Shown piece by piece: positions 36,972-45,314 of a stretch of DNA of 64,000 nucleotides. The stretch spans positions 124,001 to 188,000 of the forward strand of contig NZ_BGNG01000008.1 in the NCBI RefSeq assembly GCF_003203515.1, in the 5' to 3' direction. Made by a program: the position numbers and the translations under genes. Each line of letters starts with the position of its first letter. Position 1 is the first letter of the stretch. This DNA is from Glaciecola sp. KUL10 (GTDB lineage Bacteria > Pseudomonadota > Gammaproteobacteria > Enterobacterales > Alteromonadaceae). The notes beneath the pieces are model-generated. The model searched no databases. It was not told where the DNA came from and was given only the letters and a program-made list of their open reading frames with translations.

Positions 36972-38338
36972 TAGTATTCAACACCATGTTTATCCAAACG
37001 TCTATAAAGGGCTTGTCGGGTCATGCCGAATTCCCTCGCCACTCTAGCAATGACACCCTGATGAATACGCATTGCTTCTTCAAGTTCTTGTTTGCTTGGT
37101 TCGTGAGTTGTTTTAGCCGTGTTTGTATTACTTTGAAGCGTATTCGAAGTGGTGTGTACCGATACAAACGCAAAGTCCTCAGCTTCAATCACCCCTTCGG
37201 GTTTTAACACCCCAACCCGTTTACAGGTATTTTCTAATTCGCGCACATTACCTGCCCAGTCGTGAGCTAATAAGGCTTTTTCAGCCGACAGACTAAGTTG
37301 TCTGTCTGGTAAAAAGTGCGATACCAAAGGCACGATATCATCCAACCTTTGATTGAGCGGTTGTAGAGAGAGCTCAATAACGTTAAGTCGATAGTACAAA
37401 TCTTCTCTAAACTGACCTGTTTGAATCTGTTCAACTAGGCTGGCATTTGTAGCTGATATGACCCTGACATCAGTTCTCAAGGTTTTTACTGAGCCAAGCC
37501 TTTGAAACTCGCCAGTTTGTAAAACTCTTAGCAGTTTGGTTTGCCCAGAATATGGCAAATTGCCGATTTCATCCAAAAATAAAGTGCCGCCATCAGCCGC
37601 TTCAAACAAACCAATACGCTGTTTGTTTGCACCTGTATACGCCCCTGCTTCCGCGCCAAATAATTCAGCTTCGATTAAATCTGCAGGCAACGCTCCACAA
37701 TTAATTTTGATAAAGGGTTTATCAGCAAGTAATGAATTAGCTTGTACCAACTCGGCGATTTTTTCTTTACCGCTTCCGTTGGGGCCAGTAATTAACACTG
37801 ATATATCAGACTTGGCGACTTGAATCGCCATATCAACCAAACGTTGCATAGCGTTGCTGGCATAGACTAGACCAACACTTTGCGCAGTGTGCTGAGCAGG
37901 TTGCCGTTGCGCTTGTTGTTTTTTGAGAATATCTGCATCTGCAGAAGCCTTGCCCAGTGCAACCAGATTTTGCACCGTGTTCACGAGCTTTTGGTCATCC
38001 CATGGCTTGGCGATATAGTCCACTGCGCCGGCTTTAACCAGCTCGATAGCCTGCTCTAAATCAGTCCAAGCCGTGATTAAAATCACGGGTAAGTGCGGAT
38101 TGAGTTCTCGTAATTGATAAAAAAGCGTTTTGCCTTCTTCGCCAGAGGTAGTGTCAGCCGTAAAATTCATATCTTGAATCACTAAGGACACACGCAGTTG
38201 ATTAACGTATTGAAGTGCCTCTTCAGGGGAAGTGGTAGTAATGACATCATAACCATGAATTTCAAGCAGCAAGGATATTGCTTGTAAAACCGCTGGGGTA
38301 TCATCGACTATTAGTATTTTATCCGCGTTTTTATGCAC
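36971..38338 (-). CDS. Sigma54-dependent response regulator (NtrC family)
   Basis: 455 aa in three domains. The receiver has acidic pair ILIVDDT, phosphoacceptor Asp in VIQDMNF and Lys in IAKPWDD. The AAA+ domain has Walker A GPNGSGKEK, the sigma54 contact loop as GAYTGA instead of GAFTGA, Walker B GGTLFLDEI and a sensor arginine region. The C-terminal Fis-type helix-turn-helix ends RVAREFGMTRQALYRRLDK. It probably acts on the sigma54 promoter in front of the efflux operon just upstream in the same direction. Confidence 0.93.
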   Translation of the reverse strand: MHKNADKILIVDDTPAVLQAISLLLEIHGYDVITTTSPEEALQYVNQLRVSLVIQDMNFTADTTSGEEGKTLFYQLRELNPHLPVILITAWTDLEQAIELVKAGAVDYIAKPWDDQKLVNTVQNLVALGKASADADILKKQQAQRQPAQHTAQSVGLVYASNAMQRLVDMAIQVAKSDISVLITGPNGSGKEKIAELVQANSLLADKPFIKINCGALPADLIEAELFGAEAGAYTGANKQRIGLFEAADGGTLFLDEIGNLPYSGQTKLLRVLQTGEFQRLGSVKTLRTDVRVISATNASLVEQIQTGQFREDLYYRLNVIELSLQPLNQRLDDIVPLVSHFLPDRQLSLSAEKALLAHDWAGNVRELENTCKRVGVLKPEGVIEAEDFAFVSVHTTSNTLQSNTNTAKTTHEPSKQELEEAMRIHQGVIARVAREFGMTRQALYRRLDKHGVEY

Positions 38339-38416
38339 TTTGCGTTCCTTTGCATTTTCCCATTGAAGCGTGTTCCACCTTTTATTAAAAAGATTTTATG
38401 AAAGCTTGATAAGACT

Positions 38417-38447
38417 AATTGCCTTGAGCCGATGCTTCAAGGCAATT
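38417..38447. terminator. Terminator-like hairpin between permease and regulator genes
   Basis: Eleven-base stem AATTGCCTTGA / TCAAGGCAATT with a nine-base loop in the 129-bp gap between the last permease gene and the regulator. It may separate the transporter operon from the regulator pair. The T-run on the minus-strand side is weak. Confidence 0.55.
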
Positions 38448-38467
38448 TTAAGCATAACTCTAATAAT

Positions 38468-39676
38468 CTAAATACTGCGCGTTGCGATGCTTGGCGAAAT
38501 ATTTGCGGCTTTATTGGCCGGCATTAGCACGGACAATAAACTGATCACAAGCACAGACAACATGGTGATGATAACGTATGTCAGATCAAGTGCAGGGACT
38601 TCGTAATGTTGTAACAAGGTTTGACCTAAGTAAACAGCAGCAACTCCGCCGATAATTAAACCAAGCGTACAGATCAACGCATTTTCGACTAAGAAATAAC
38701 GCACAATATCTGACTTGCGCGCACCTAGGGCTCTACGAGTGCCGATTTGTTTCGTACGTTTGTTGATATTAAATACTGTTAAGCCAAATATTCCTAAAGC
38801 GGTAACTGACACAAGCACAACCACTAGCGTAATTAGCATACGCATCATCAGTATATCTTCAGCATTGTAGTTTTGCTTAGACTCATCCATGCCTCTAACT
38901 CTCATGATGACACGCTCATTGCTGTTCTCAAGCATTAAGTCTTCAACCTGTGCCATGATAGAAGCGCGTTGACCGGGTTCAGTTCTGACAATCATTTTCT
39001 GAAAGGTGTGAGAGCGCACTAACGGAATGATCACTAAATTATCAGCTCGGCTGTCTTTTAACCATGGCCCTTTCATTTTATCTACCACACCCACAATCTG
39101 CATTGGGAAAGGACCAAAATACAGTGTCTTTCCAATACCATCACCTTCTGGGAACATTTCATCGAGAAAGGCTTGGCTTGCGATACCGACGCTTGGGACT
39201 GTATCCATTCCTTCTTCTTGAACAACCACGTCATCTGCAGTGAAGCTTCGGCCAGCAACAATTTTGACACCAAGCGTGTCAATAATGTTTTCATCACCCA
39301 TGGTGTAAGCAGCTCGAACACCGCGTTCACCATCTGGATTAGGGACTAGAAAAAAGCTACTCGCTGAGCCACTTCCAGATAGCGGTACTTCACTAGCATT
39401 GACGGCATTGATCACGCCAGGGATATTTCTGAGGGTTTGCTCGTCTAGCTCTGCCTGTTCTAGTAAATTAGTATCTTCTGCAAAACTCATGATACTAAAG
39501 CTAAAGACTTCTTCTTCAGGATAACCCGTTTCTTGATTTAGGTAAGCCACTCGGTCTTGAATAATAAAGGTGGCGTTACTGACAATTGCTACTGTTACTG
39601 CTATTTGCACCAACAACATCATGGCACCCGCTTTTGAGCGAAATAAAGCATTTATAATGGGTTTTATTTCTAACAT
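38468..39676 (-). CDS. MacB-type ABC transporter permease (second)
   Basis: 402 aa. One N-terminal membrane helix (AGAMMLLVQIAVTVAIVSNATFI), a MacB-like periplasmic core domain of about 240 residues, then the FtsX block of three helices with the coupling motif TKQIGTRRALGARKSDIVRYF. Paired with the permease gene ten bases upstream; together they would form a heterodimeric mechanotransmission exporter that does not itself span the membrane with substrate. Confidence 0.88.
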   Translation of the reverse strand: MLEIKPIINALFRSKAGAMMLLVQIAVTVAIVSNATFIIQDRVAYLNQETGYPEEEVFSFSIMSFAEDTNLLEQAELDEQTLRNIPGVINAVNASEVPLSGSGSASSFFLVPNPDGERGVRAAYTMGDENIIDTLGVKIVAGRSFTADDVVVQEEGMDTVPSVGIASQAFLDEMFPEGDGIGKTLYFGPFPMQIVGVVDKMKGPWLKDSRADNLVIIPLVRSHTFQKMIVRTEPGQRASIMAQVEDLMLENSNERVIMRVRGMDESKQNYNAEDILMMRMLITLVVVLVSVTALGIFGLTVFNINKRTKQIGTRRALGARKSDIVRYFLVENALICTLGLIIGGVAAVYLGQTLLQHYEVPALDLTYVIITMLSVLVISLLSVLMPANKAANISPSIATRSI

Positions 39677-39686
39677 GATGATCTCC

Positions 39687-41000
39687 TTATTGCGTTTTAA
39701 GATAAATAGCTGGCGTAGTGCGACAGACTAACCATGCGGGATATAAGCCTGCGACCATGCAAGCAACAATTGATATTGCGGGCGCAGAAAACAGCATCGT
39801 CAAATCCATCGATGCAAGTGCGCTGTAATAACTATATGTTTGTCTAACGCCCCACAAACCTAACTGCGCAATGACAATACCGAGTAATCCACCAAACAAA
39901 CCAAGCATGCCTACTTCAACGAGGTGCTGAGCAAATACCTGTGACTTACTTGCTCCGAGTGCCCTGCGCACACCAATTTCGGGTGCTCTTCGCAAAAACT
40001 TACCCAGCAACAAACCTAATATGTTGGCAAGACAAACAACTAAGAACATAAAACTGAGTCCTACCAGAATCCGATTATCATCAGAAACAACGCCATTGTA
40101 TTCAATCCACTCATTAACATTACGCACTTCGTATTTTGGTGTTTCTCTTTCAAAGCGACCGTTTTCAGCTTGGTCAATCAAGTAGGCATGTATAAAGTCT
40201 TTGAATTCTTGAAGTGATGTTGGGTTATCAATTTCAACCCAAAACTGAATCCAAAATAATTCAGCTTGTAGCCTATCTTGATAAGAATTTATTTCTTCAT
40301 AACGCCAACCATTTGTATTGCCCCAAGTTGGAAGCTCCATGACAGGAATCAGGCTAAATGGAATGAATAGGTTTTCAGGGCTGTTAAACGCACCATTGGT
40401 TAAATCGTAGTATTTTGTATGAATGTTCCAGTCTTTAATCACACCAACGATTTGAAATGCATGTTCGTCAAGCATGACTTGTTGACCTACTGAATCAGCA
40501 CCACCAAATAGTTTATCGTTAAGCTCTTCACTGATCACAACTACTTTGTTTGCATTAGAATGTTGTGCGTCTGACCAAACGCCACCATATAAAAACTCAA
40601 GGTCAAACATGTCAAAAAAATCTGGTCCTGTGACACGCGCGGCTTCAACAAATGGCTTGACGGTATCGTTGTTCATATGAACTGAAAAACCCGTTCTGAC
40701 TTGGGCTACTTTGCGTTTAGGAATGTCAGATTCATAAAGAGCTAAGGCGTCTTTGTATGTCATCTGCAATGCCAAGTCATCGCTTGTCCACCACGTTTCA
40801 CCGTCATCCATAGTATTGATTTGAACAGCGAAAAGCTGGTCGCTTTTGTTTGGAATCGGGTCCATCGACATCATGTGATAAACCGATAAACTGGTCATCG
40901 TAATCCCAATGCCGACAGCAATTGCACTGACCATTAAAATGGATACCAGTGGTGTGCGCTTAAAACTGCGCCAAGCTAAATCTATGTAATGAAGAAACAT
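39687..41000 (-). CDS. MacB-type ABC transporter permease (first)
   Basis: 437 aa with the same plan as its neighbour: N-terminal helix (LVSILMVSAIAVGIGITMTSL), a large periplasmic domain, and the FtsX block with the coupling motif APEIGVRRALGASKSQVFAQH. Two bases separate its start from the ATPase stop codon. The two permeases are clearly different in sequence, so they are old paralogues, not a recent duplication. Confidence 0.88.
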   Translation of the reverse strand: MFLHYIDLAWRSFKRTPLVSILMVSAIAVGIGITMTSLSVYHMMSMDPIPNKSDQLFAVQINTMDDGETWWTSDDLALQMTYKDALALYESDIPKRKVAQVRTGFSVHMNNDTVKPFVEAARVTGPDFFDMFDLEFLYGGVWSDAQHSNANKVVVISEELNDKLFGGADSVGQQVMLDEHAFQIVGVIKDWNIHTKYYDLTNGAFNSPENLFIPFSLIPVMELPTWGNTNGWRYEEINSYQDRLQAELFWIQFWVEIDNPTSLQEFKDFIHAYLIDQAENGRFERETPKYEVRNVNEWIEYNGVVSDDNRILVGLSFMFLVVCLANILGLLLGKFLRRAPEIGVRRALGASKSQVFAQHLVEVGMLGLFGGLLGIVIAQLGLWGVRQTYSYYSALASMDLTMLFSAPAISIVACMVAGLYPAWLVCRTTPAIYLKTQ

Positions 41001-41002
41001 GT

Positions 41003-41725
41003 TTAAGCCCCCGCGGTCGCAAGTTTATTGGCTTTTTCAAATTGTTTGTTTTGATAAAGCGTAAAGTCAGCCAGCTGTCCGTCTACCACCTGAATATTGC
41101 GAGGTGCACGTCTTGCCAGTTCGGGATCGTGTGTGACCATTATAATAGTCGAACCCTCGCGGTTGATTGATTCTAAAATCTCCATGACTTGACGTGCCAT
41201 TAAGCTGTCTAAGTTTCCTGTTGGCTCATCTGCTAGTAAAAAACGCGGCTCGCCTGCTAAAGCTCTCGCGATGGCAACTCGCTGTTGCTGGCCACCTGAA
41301 AGTTGTTGTGGCAAGTGTTTCGCCCTGCTCGCCAAACCCACTTTTTCAAGACACTCTTCAATTCTGCGCTTGCGCTCACCTGATTTAATGCCACGATAGC
41401 GAAGTGGTACTTCAATATTTTCATAAAGGTTAAGGTCAGGTATTAAATTAAACCCTTGAAAGATGAATCCGATTTTCTGATTTCTTAAATCAGCTCGCTC
41501 GTTATCAGATAAGCCGCCCACATCGACACCGTCTAATGTGTATTGACCCGAAGAGAATGGCTCAAGCATGCCTGCAATATTTAAGAACGTCGTTTTCCCA
41601 GAACCTGAAGGCCCAGTCACCGCAATAAACTCACCCTCTTTGACGTTTAAATCAAAATTGCGAAGCGCATGTGTTTGTACTTTTTCGGTTTGGTACACCT
41701 TGCTGATATTATTCATTGTTAACAT
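41003..41725 (-). CDS. MacB/LolD-type ABC transporter ATPase
   Basis: 240 aa. Walker A GPSGSGKTTFLNIAG, Q-loop, signature LSGGQQQRVAIARALAG, Walker B RFLLADEPTGNLD and switch His in VTHDPELARR. It serves the two permeases downstream. 35 bp from the adaptor gene. Confidence 0.93.
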   Translation of the reverse strand: MLTMNNISKVYQTEKVQTHALRNFDLNVKEGEFIAVTGPSGSGKTTFLNIAGMLEPFSSGQYTLDGVDVGGLSDNERADLRNQKIGFIFQGFNLIPDLNLYENIEVPLRYRGIKSGERKRRIEECLEKVGLASRAKHLPQQLSGGQQQRVAIARALAGEPRFLLADEPTGNLDSLMARQVMEILESINREGSTIIMVTHDPELARRAPRNIQVVDGQLADFTLYQNKQFEKANKLATAGA

Positions 41726-41760
41726 AGTATTTTTCCTTAATTTAGAATTGAGTGTGACTG

Positions 41761-43017
41761 TTAGTTCAACAGCACTGAATCGTTTTCTATAAACGATTCG
41801 TAATTTGAAATAATGATTTGGTCGTTCGGGTTTAAGCCGCTTAAAATCTCGACTTCTCGCATGCTTGTTGCGCCGATTTGGATATCTGTTTTGACGGCAA
41901 CACCATTTTCAATCTTGTAAGCGATAAAGCCACCCGCGTCTAAAAAGGTGCCTCTGCGCACTTTCAAGACTTGTGATTTGTTTTCAAGTAGCACACGTGC
42001 AGACACTTGTTGATTTTGTCTAATTGACCCAAGGTCCGCTTGATCAAAACGCACACGCGTTTTAACTTGTCGGTTGTTTACCTCTGGTGAGATGGCTGAA
42101 AGCGTGCCTAATACCGTTTTACCCGATAAAGTCATTTCTACTGGCATGCCCACGCCAATGTCATTTGCGTAGCTTTCGGCAACGTTTAACTCGGCTTCAT
42201 AGGCGCTTAGGTCAACCAATGTCATCAACGCATCATTTTTGTTGACCAAACTGCGCGCTTGCACAAGTAAGTTACCCACGACACCGTCTACACTTGCTAC
42301 GATCGTTAATTCCGTGATCTTACGTTCTAGTTCTTCAACCACCAAAGCTTGTCTTTGCACGACACTTTTGGCACTTTCTAGTTCAAACGCAAGGCGATCA
42401 TTTGCAATGGCAACCTCTTCTTTTGCGTGTTTAAAGGTAAGCTTGGCGCGTGCAAGTTCATCGACAGCTTGCTCTAAGTCAATCTGGCTAATTAAGTTAT
42501 TTTTGATTGAAGCTTGGGCACGGCGATTTTCTCGCTCTGCTGCTTCCAGGTCGACTTTAGCCAGATCTAAGAGCTTGGTCAGTTGAAGTTTCTGACTGCG
42601 TGCATCTAGTCTTTGGCGAGCTAATTCACCGTCTAAGCGCGCCATTTCACTGCGTTCTTGCATCAGCCTGTTTTCTAACTCTGGCGATTCAACTTCGGCA
42701 ATTACTTGGCCAATTTGAACGTGATCCCCTGCTTTTACATTAAGGTTTACAAACCCTTGCTCTGGGCTGTATACCTGCGGTGCATTGGCGGCTACAATTT
42801 TACCGTTAGCAACGATATCGCGAACCAAATCACCTACTTCAAGTGTTGCGATTTGAACAGAATCTTTGTCAATTGAACGGTTGGCGGTCGGTGCACTTAA
42901 CAAACTATATGCCATGACAAACAGTACGATTAACACCACACCCAACACCACAAACTTGCGTTTACTACGAGTGTTAGAGCTAACTTGAATATCCTGTGCG
43001 CTGGTATCTTGAATCAT
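41761..43017 (-). CDS. HlyD/MacA-type periplasmic adaptor
   Basis: 418 aa. An N-terminal anchor helix (FVVLGVVLIVLFVMAYSLL), then a barrel-sandwich (lipoyl) half (YSPEQGFVNLNVKAGDHV), a long coiled-coil hairpin (about residues 105-215), the second lipoyl half (ASVDGVVGNLLVQARSLV) and beta-barrel domains. It would link the ABC unit to an outer-membrane channel, which is not in this window. First main gene of the sigma54-controlled operon. Confidence 0.9.
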   Translation of the reverse strand: MIQDTSAQDIQVSSNTRSKRKFVVLGVVLIVLFVMAYSLLSAPTANRSIDKDSVQIATLEVGDLVRDIVANGKIVAANAPQVYSPEQGFVNLNVKAGDHVQIGQVIAEVESPELENRLMQERSEMARLDGELARQRLDARSQKLQLTKLLDLAKVDLEAAERENRRAQASIKNNLISQIDLEQAVDELARAKLTFKHAKEEVAIANDRLAFELESAKSVVQRQALVVEELERKITELTIVASVDGVVGNLLVQARSLVNKNDALMTLVDLSAYEAELNVAESYANDIGVGMPVEMTLSGKTVLGTLSAISPEVNNRQVKTRVRFDQADLGSIRQNQQVSARVLLENKSQVLKVRRGTFLDAGGFIAYKIENGVAVKTDIQIGATSMREVEILSGLNPNDQIIISNYESFIENDSVLLN

Positions 43018-43133
43018 GATGATTGACCTGCACTAGTTGAATTAGACTGTTTAAAATCATGTTCGAAAACACGGCATAAGCTGGCACATAGCAACATCGT
43101 CAGCGGAGAAATTAGAAATAGATAAACCAACAT
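43014..43133 (-). CDS. Possible 39-aa membrane leader peptide coupled to adaptor gene
   Basis: A short frame starting MLVYLFLISPLTMLLCASL, one membrane helix followed by a polar Ser-rich tail. Its TGA overlaps the adaptor ATG (ATGA). The frame opens further upstream, but that part overlaps the sigma54 promoter; the ATG chosen lies about 25 bases after the expected transcription start. The ribosome site is weak (GGA eight bases before). It could be a coupled leader or an accessory microprotein, or chance. Confidence 0.35.
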   Translation of the reverse strand: MLVYLFLISPLTMLLCASLCRVFEHDFKQSNSTSAGQSS

Positions 43134-43169
43134 ATTCAATCCATAAAATAGTGAGTGATGATTGAGTAA

Positions 43170-43185
43170 TGCTAGGCGCATGCCA
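43170..43185 (-). promoter_or_regulatory. Sigma54 promoter of the efflux operon
   Basis: Reading on the minus strand, TGGCATGCGCCTAGCA matches the consensus TGGCACG-N4-TTGCW with GG and GC exactly eleven bases apart, start to start. It is 153 bp before the adaptor start codon, oriented towards it, and about 50-100 bp from paired palindromes suited to an NtrC-type activator. Confidence 0.75.
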
Positions 43186-43233
43186 ATCATAAACCATTGT
43201 TTTTATTGCCATATTTATATTTTGGATTTATGA

Positions 43234-43272
43234 AAAGTGTCCGCGGACACTTTGATGTGTCCGAATCGGACA
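43234..43272. promoter_or_regulatory. Two palindromic activator sites (TGTCCG boxes)
   Basis: Site one is a perfect 20-bp palindrome AAAGTGTCCGCGGACACTTT (43234-43253). Site two is TGTCCGAATCGGACA (43258-43272), a perfect palindrome around one base. Their centres are about 21 bp apart, two helical turns, as expected for cooperative binding of a sigma54 activator such as the regulator encoded in this cluster. Confidence 0.75.
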
Positions 43273-43470
43273 GAATGAGCAGGTTTTAATAACGGTTATT
43301 TGCAAAATGAGGTTGGAAATAGCAATTTTAAGTACCAGTTCAATATGTCTGTTTTGTGCAAAAGCAGGTTGGATTTTTTCTCGTCTAAATCAAATTAAAC
43401 TTCTAGTTTGTACGTGAAGCGGACATTAAGGGTTACCCATAAGATTGCAATTTTTTGGAGATTGGGGAGT

Positions 43471-44298
43471 CTAAAATATATAGATGACTCCAATACCGAC
43501 TTCTGCTTCATAGCTACTTCTAGCAATTGGGCTGTCTCTAACTTCACTATTGAAATATTCAAAGAGTGCTTCACCAAAGAACTGCCAATTTTCGTTGATG
43601 TTGTATCGCAAGTTGTAATCAATACCGATGGAGCGTAGTCCGCCGCTCAAACTCGTCTCCTGCAACCCTGAAGCTTCAGCTTGCAAGGCATTGATACCAA
43701 ACCCTTTGTTGGCGTAATCACTATCATGGAAAACTGCAACCAAATTTATTTCTGAACCAGTACCATCTAATTGCTCACCAAAGCGATACCCCATTCCAAG
43801 TAGGCCAAGATTCCCTTCATCCCCAACAACCAAACGGCTCACAACCCAATATCGCCAATCTGAAGTGAGTGAATAGCGAGCTTGAATAACTAATTCAAAA
43901 CCTTCTTCTTGGTCTCCAAGACCATCAAGAAAACCATCGTCAGAATCAGCCTCTTCTCGACCTTCATCAAAGCCGAGTAATACATCAAAAAGCCAAGTCT
44001 CAGAGCGTTTTCCACGCCACCCAAGTGCTTCTCCGGCAAAATAATAGATATTATCACCATCACGCCACTGTATTGCGCCAGCAGGTTGAGACTCAAACCC
44101 AAACTCGTCAGAACCCTCGTATTCGGTCTCATACTCAATTCCCAAACCTAGCCCAAATGCCCAACCATCTTGCCCTCTTGTAAAGTCGTCCACTGAGGGT
44201 AAAGGAACTAGAGCAGCCTCATTCGTTTGAGCTGATACGAGACTTAAGACAGAAAGCTGCATAAGCATTATCAAAGATAGTTTTAATATTTTTTTCAT
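43471..44298 (-). CDS. MipA/OmpV family outer-membrane protein
   Basis: 275 aa. Signal peptide (LSLIMLMQLSVLSLVSA, cleavage before QTN), then alternating amphipathic strands ending in an aromatic residue (VGIGVIYIF), as in a beta-barrel. The start GWAFGLGLGIEYETEYEGSD is the MipA/OmpV pattern. MipA is known to scaffold MltA and PBP1B in E. coli; other members are porin-like. Sites resembling the efflux-operon boxes lie upstream. Confidence 0.85.
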   Translation of the reverse strand: MKKILKLSLIMLMQLSVLSLVSAQTNEAALVPLPSVDDFTRGQDGWAFGLGLGIEYETEYEGSDEFGFESQPAGAIQWRDGDNIYYFAGEALGWRGKRSETWLFDVLLGFDEGREEADSDDGFLDGLGDQEEGFELVIQARYSLTSDWRYWVVSRLVVGDEGNLGLLGMGYRFGEQLDGTGSEINLVAVFHDSDYANKGFGINALQAEASGLQETSLSGGLRSIGIDYNLRYNINENWQFFGEALFEYFNSEVRDSPIARSSYEAEVGIGVIYIF

Positions 44299-44420
44299 TT
44301 AAGAACCTTTGGAAAGTGCCACAAACATGATTATTAAGTTTTGATGTAATCACCTTAGTACGTTCATGGATTTAGTAAAGGTTCACAATACTTTACATTC
44401 GATGAAAAAATATAGGTTTC

Positions 44421-44463
44421 TGTCCGTTTCCATATAAATGTCCGCAATTTGTCTAAATCGGAC
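44421..44463. promoter_or_regulatory. TGTCCG boxes upstream of the MipA/OmpV gene
   Basis: TGTCCG occurs at 44421 and 44439, and TGTCTAAATCGGAC (44450-44463) differs from the second efflux-operon site at only two of these bases. They lie 120-165 bp before the outer-membrane gene. I found no convincing sigma54 -24/-12 pair between them and the gene, so the link to the regulator is by motif similarity only. Confidence 0.5.
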
Positions 44464-44636
44464 CAATATCGTAGCTGTAAATTTTTAAATTCATAAAATG
44501 TCTAAGGGTCTGCTTTGCGAACGAGCCAGACGTTTAGTTTAATAAAGATATCTAAAAATCCAACCTGATTTTTCACAATGTAGATACATTACCACTATAC
44601 TTAAAATTCCTGTTTACAACCCTAGAATACAAATAA

Positions 44637-45119
44637 TACAGTACCGGAGTAAGAGTATCGGAACTGGTTAAGCTACAAGTACAAGATGTGGATTTAGCAC
44701 GACAACAGGCCATTCACTTTTTTGGTAAAGGTCGTAATGAGCGCATTGTGCCTATGTGGTCGCAAACAATCACCGAATTAAAGCGATGGTTGCTAGAGTT
44801 ACCGCACAGTCCAACTGCTGCCTTGATCCCCAATCGCCATGGGGCAGCTATTACTAGGTTCGGTGTCAAACAGCGTTTGGATTGCGCAGTTAAGAAAGCA
44901 CGCCAAGCATGTCCTTCGCTGAAAAACAGGCACATATCACCGCACTCGATTCGGCACACCACTGCCATGCATTTATTGCAATCTGGTGTTGATATGACGG
45001 TGATAGCACTATGGCTTGGACACGCAAAACTCGAAACAACTCACCAATATATGCAAGCTGACATTGAAATGAAACGAGAGGCACTTGCAAAACTGCCGAG
45101 TTTACCGACCGCATTTTAA
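44637..45119 (+). pseudogene. Tyrosine recombinase, C-terminal catalytic fragment
   Basis: The frame begins after an in-frame stop with YSTGVRVSELVKLQVQDVDL, so the first catalytic Arg (TGVRVSEL) is kept. GKGRNERIVP, HSIRHTTAMHLL (His and second Arg), WLGHAKLETT and the Tyr of HQYMQAD follow, ending LPSLPTAF. About 160 residues survive and the N-terminal core-binding half is missing. A GTG start at 44688 would give 143 aa, without the first Arg. Such integrases accompany IS91-like transposases, remnants of which follow. The sequence just before it, caaccctagaatacaaata, recurs beside IS remnant C. Confidence 0.8.
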
Positions 45120-45271
45120 TCGTTATTGCAGCGCTATTGTTTTTGCTGCCTATCCCCGGATATTACTTTTTTTGGAATCTAGGTATAGATCCTTTTCTTG
45201 GTTTATATCAAGTAGCCAGTAATTTAGTAGATGGTAGCGCTGATATAAGTGGTTTTTTTGTTAGCGAATAA
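45120..45271 (+). other. Gene remnant encoding a hydrophobic tail
   Basis: In another frame across the integrase stop, an open stretch reads ILIVIAALLFLLPIPGYYFF and then a 30-residue polar tail ending DISGFFVSE before TAA. It has no good start codon, so it looks like the 3' end of a membrane-protein gene cut off when the integrase fragment was joined to it. Family not recognised. Confidence 0.4.
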
Positions 45272-45314
45272 GCTCCTACAAAACGCAGAAATCTAGCTCC
45301 TTTCCACACATGAG

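Noticed and set aside
43087-43102. TGGCAC at 43082 on the plus strand as a sigma54 element
   Set aside because: It points away from the operon and lacks the GC at -12.
44313-44325. gtgcca (TGGCAC on the minus strand) as a sigma54 promoter for the MipA/OmpV gene
   Set aside because: The -12 GC is missing at the right spacing, and the implied start would fall inside the coding region.
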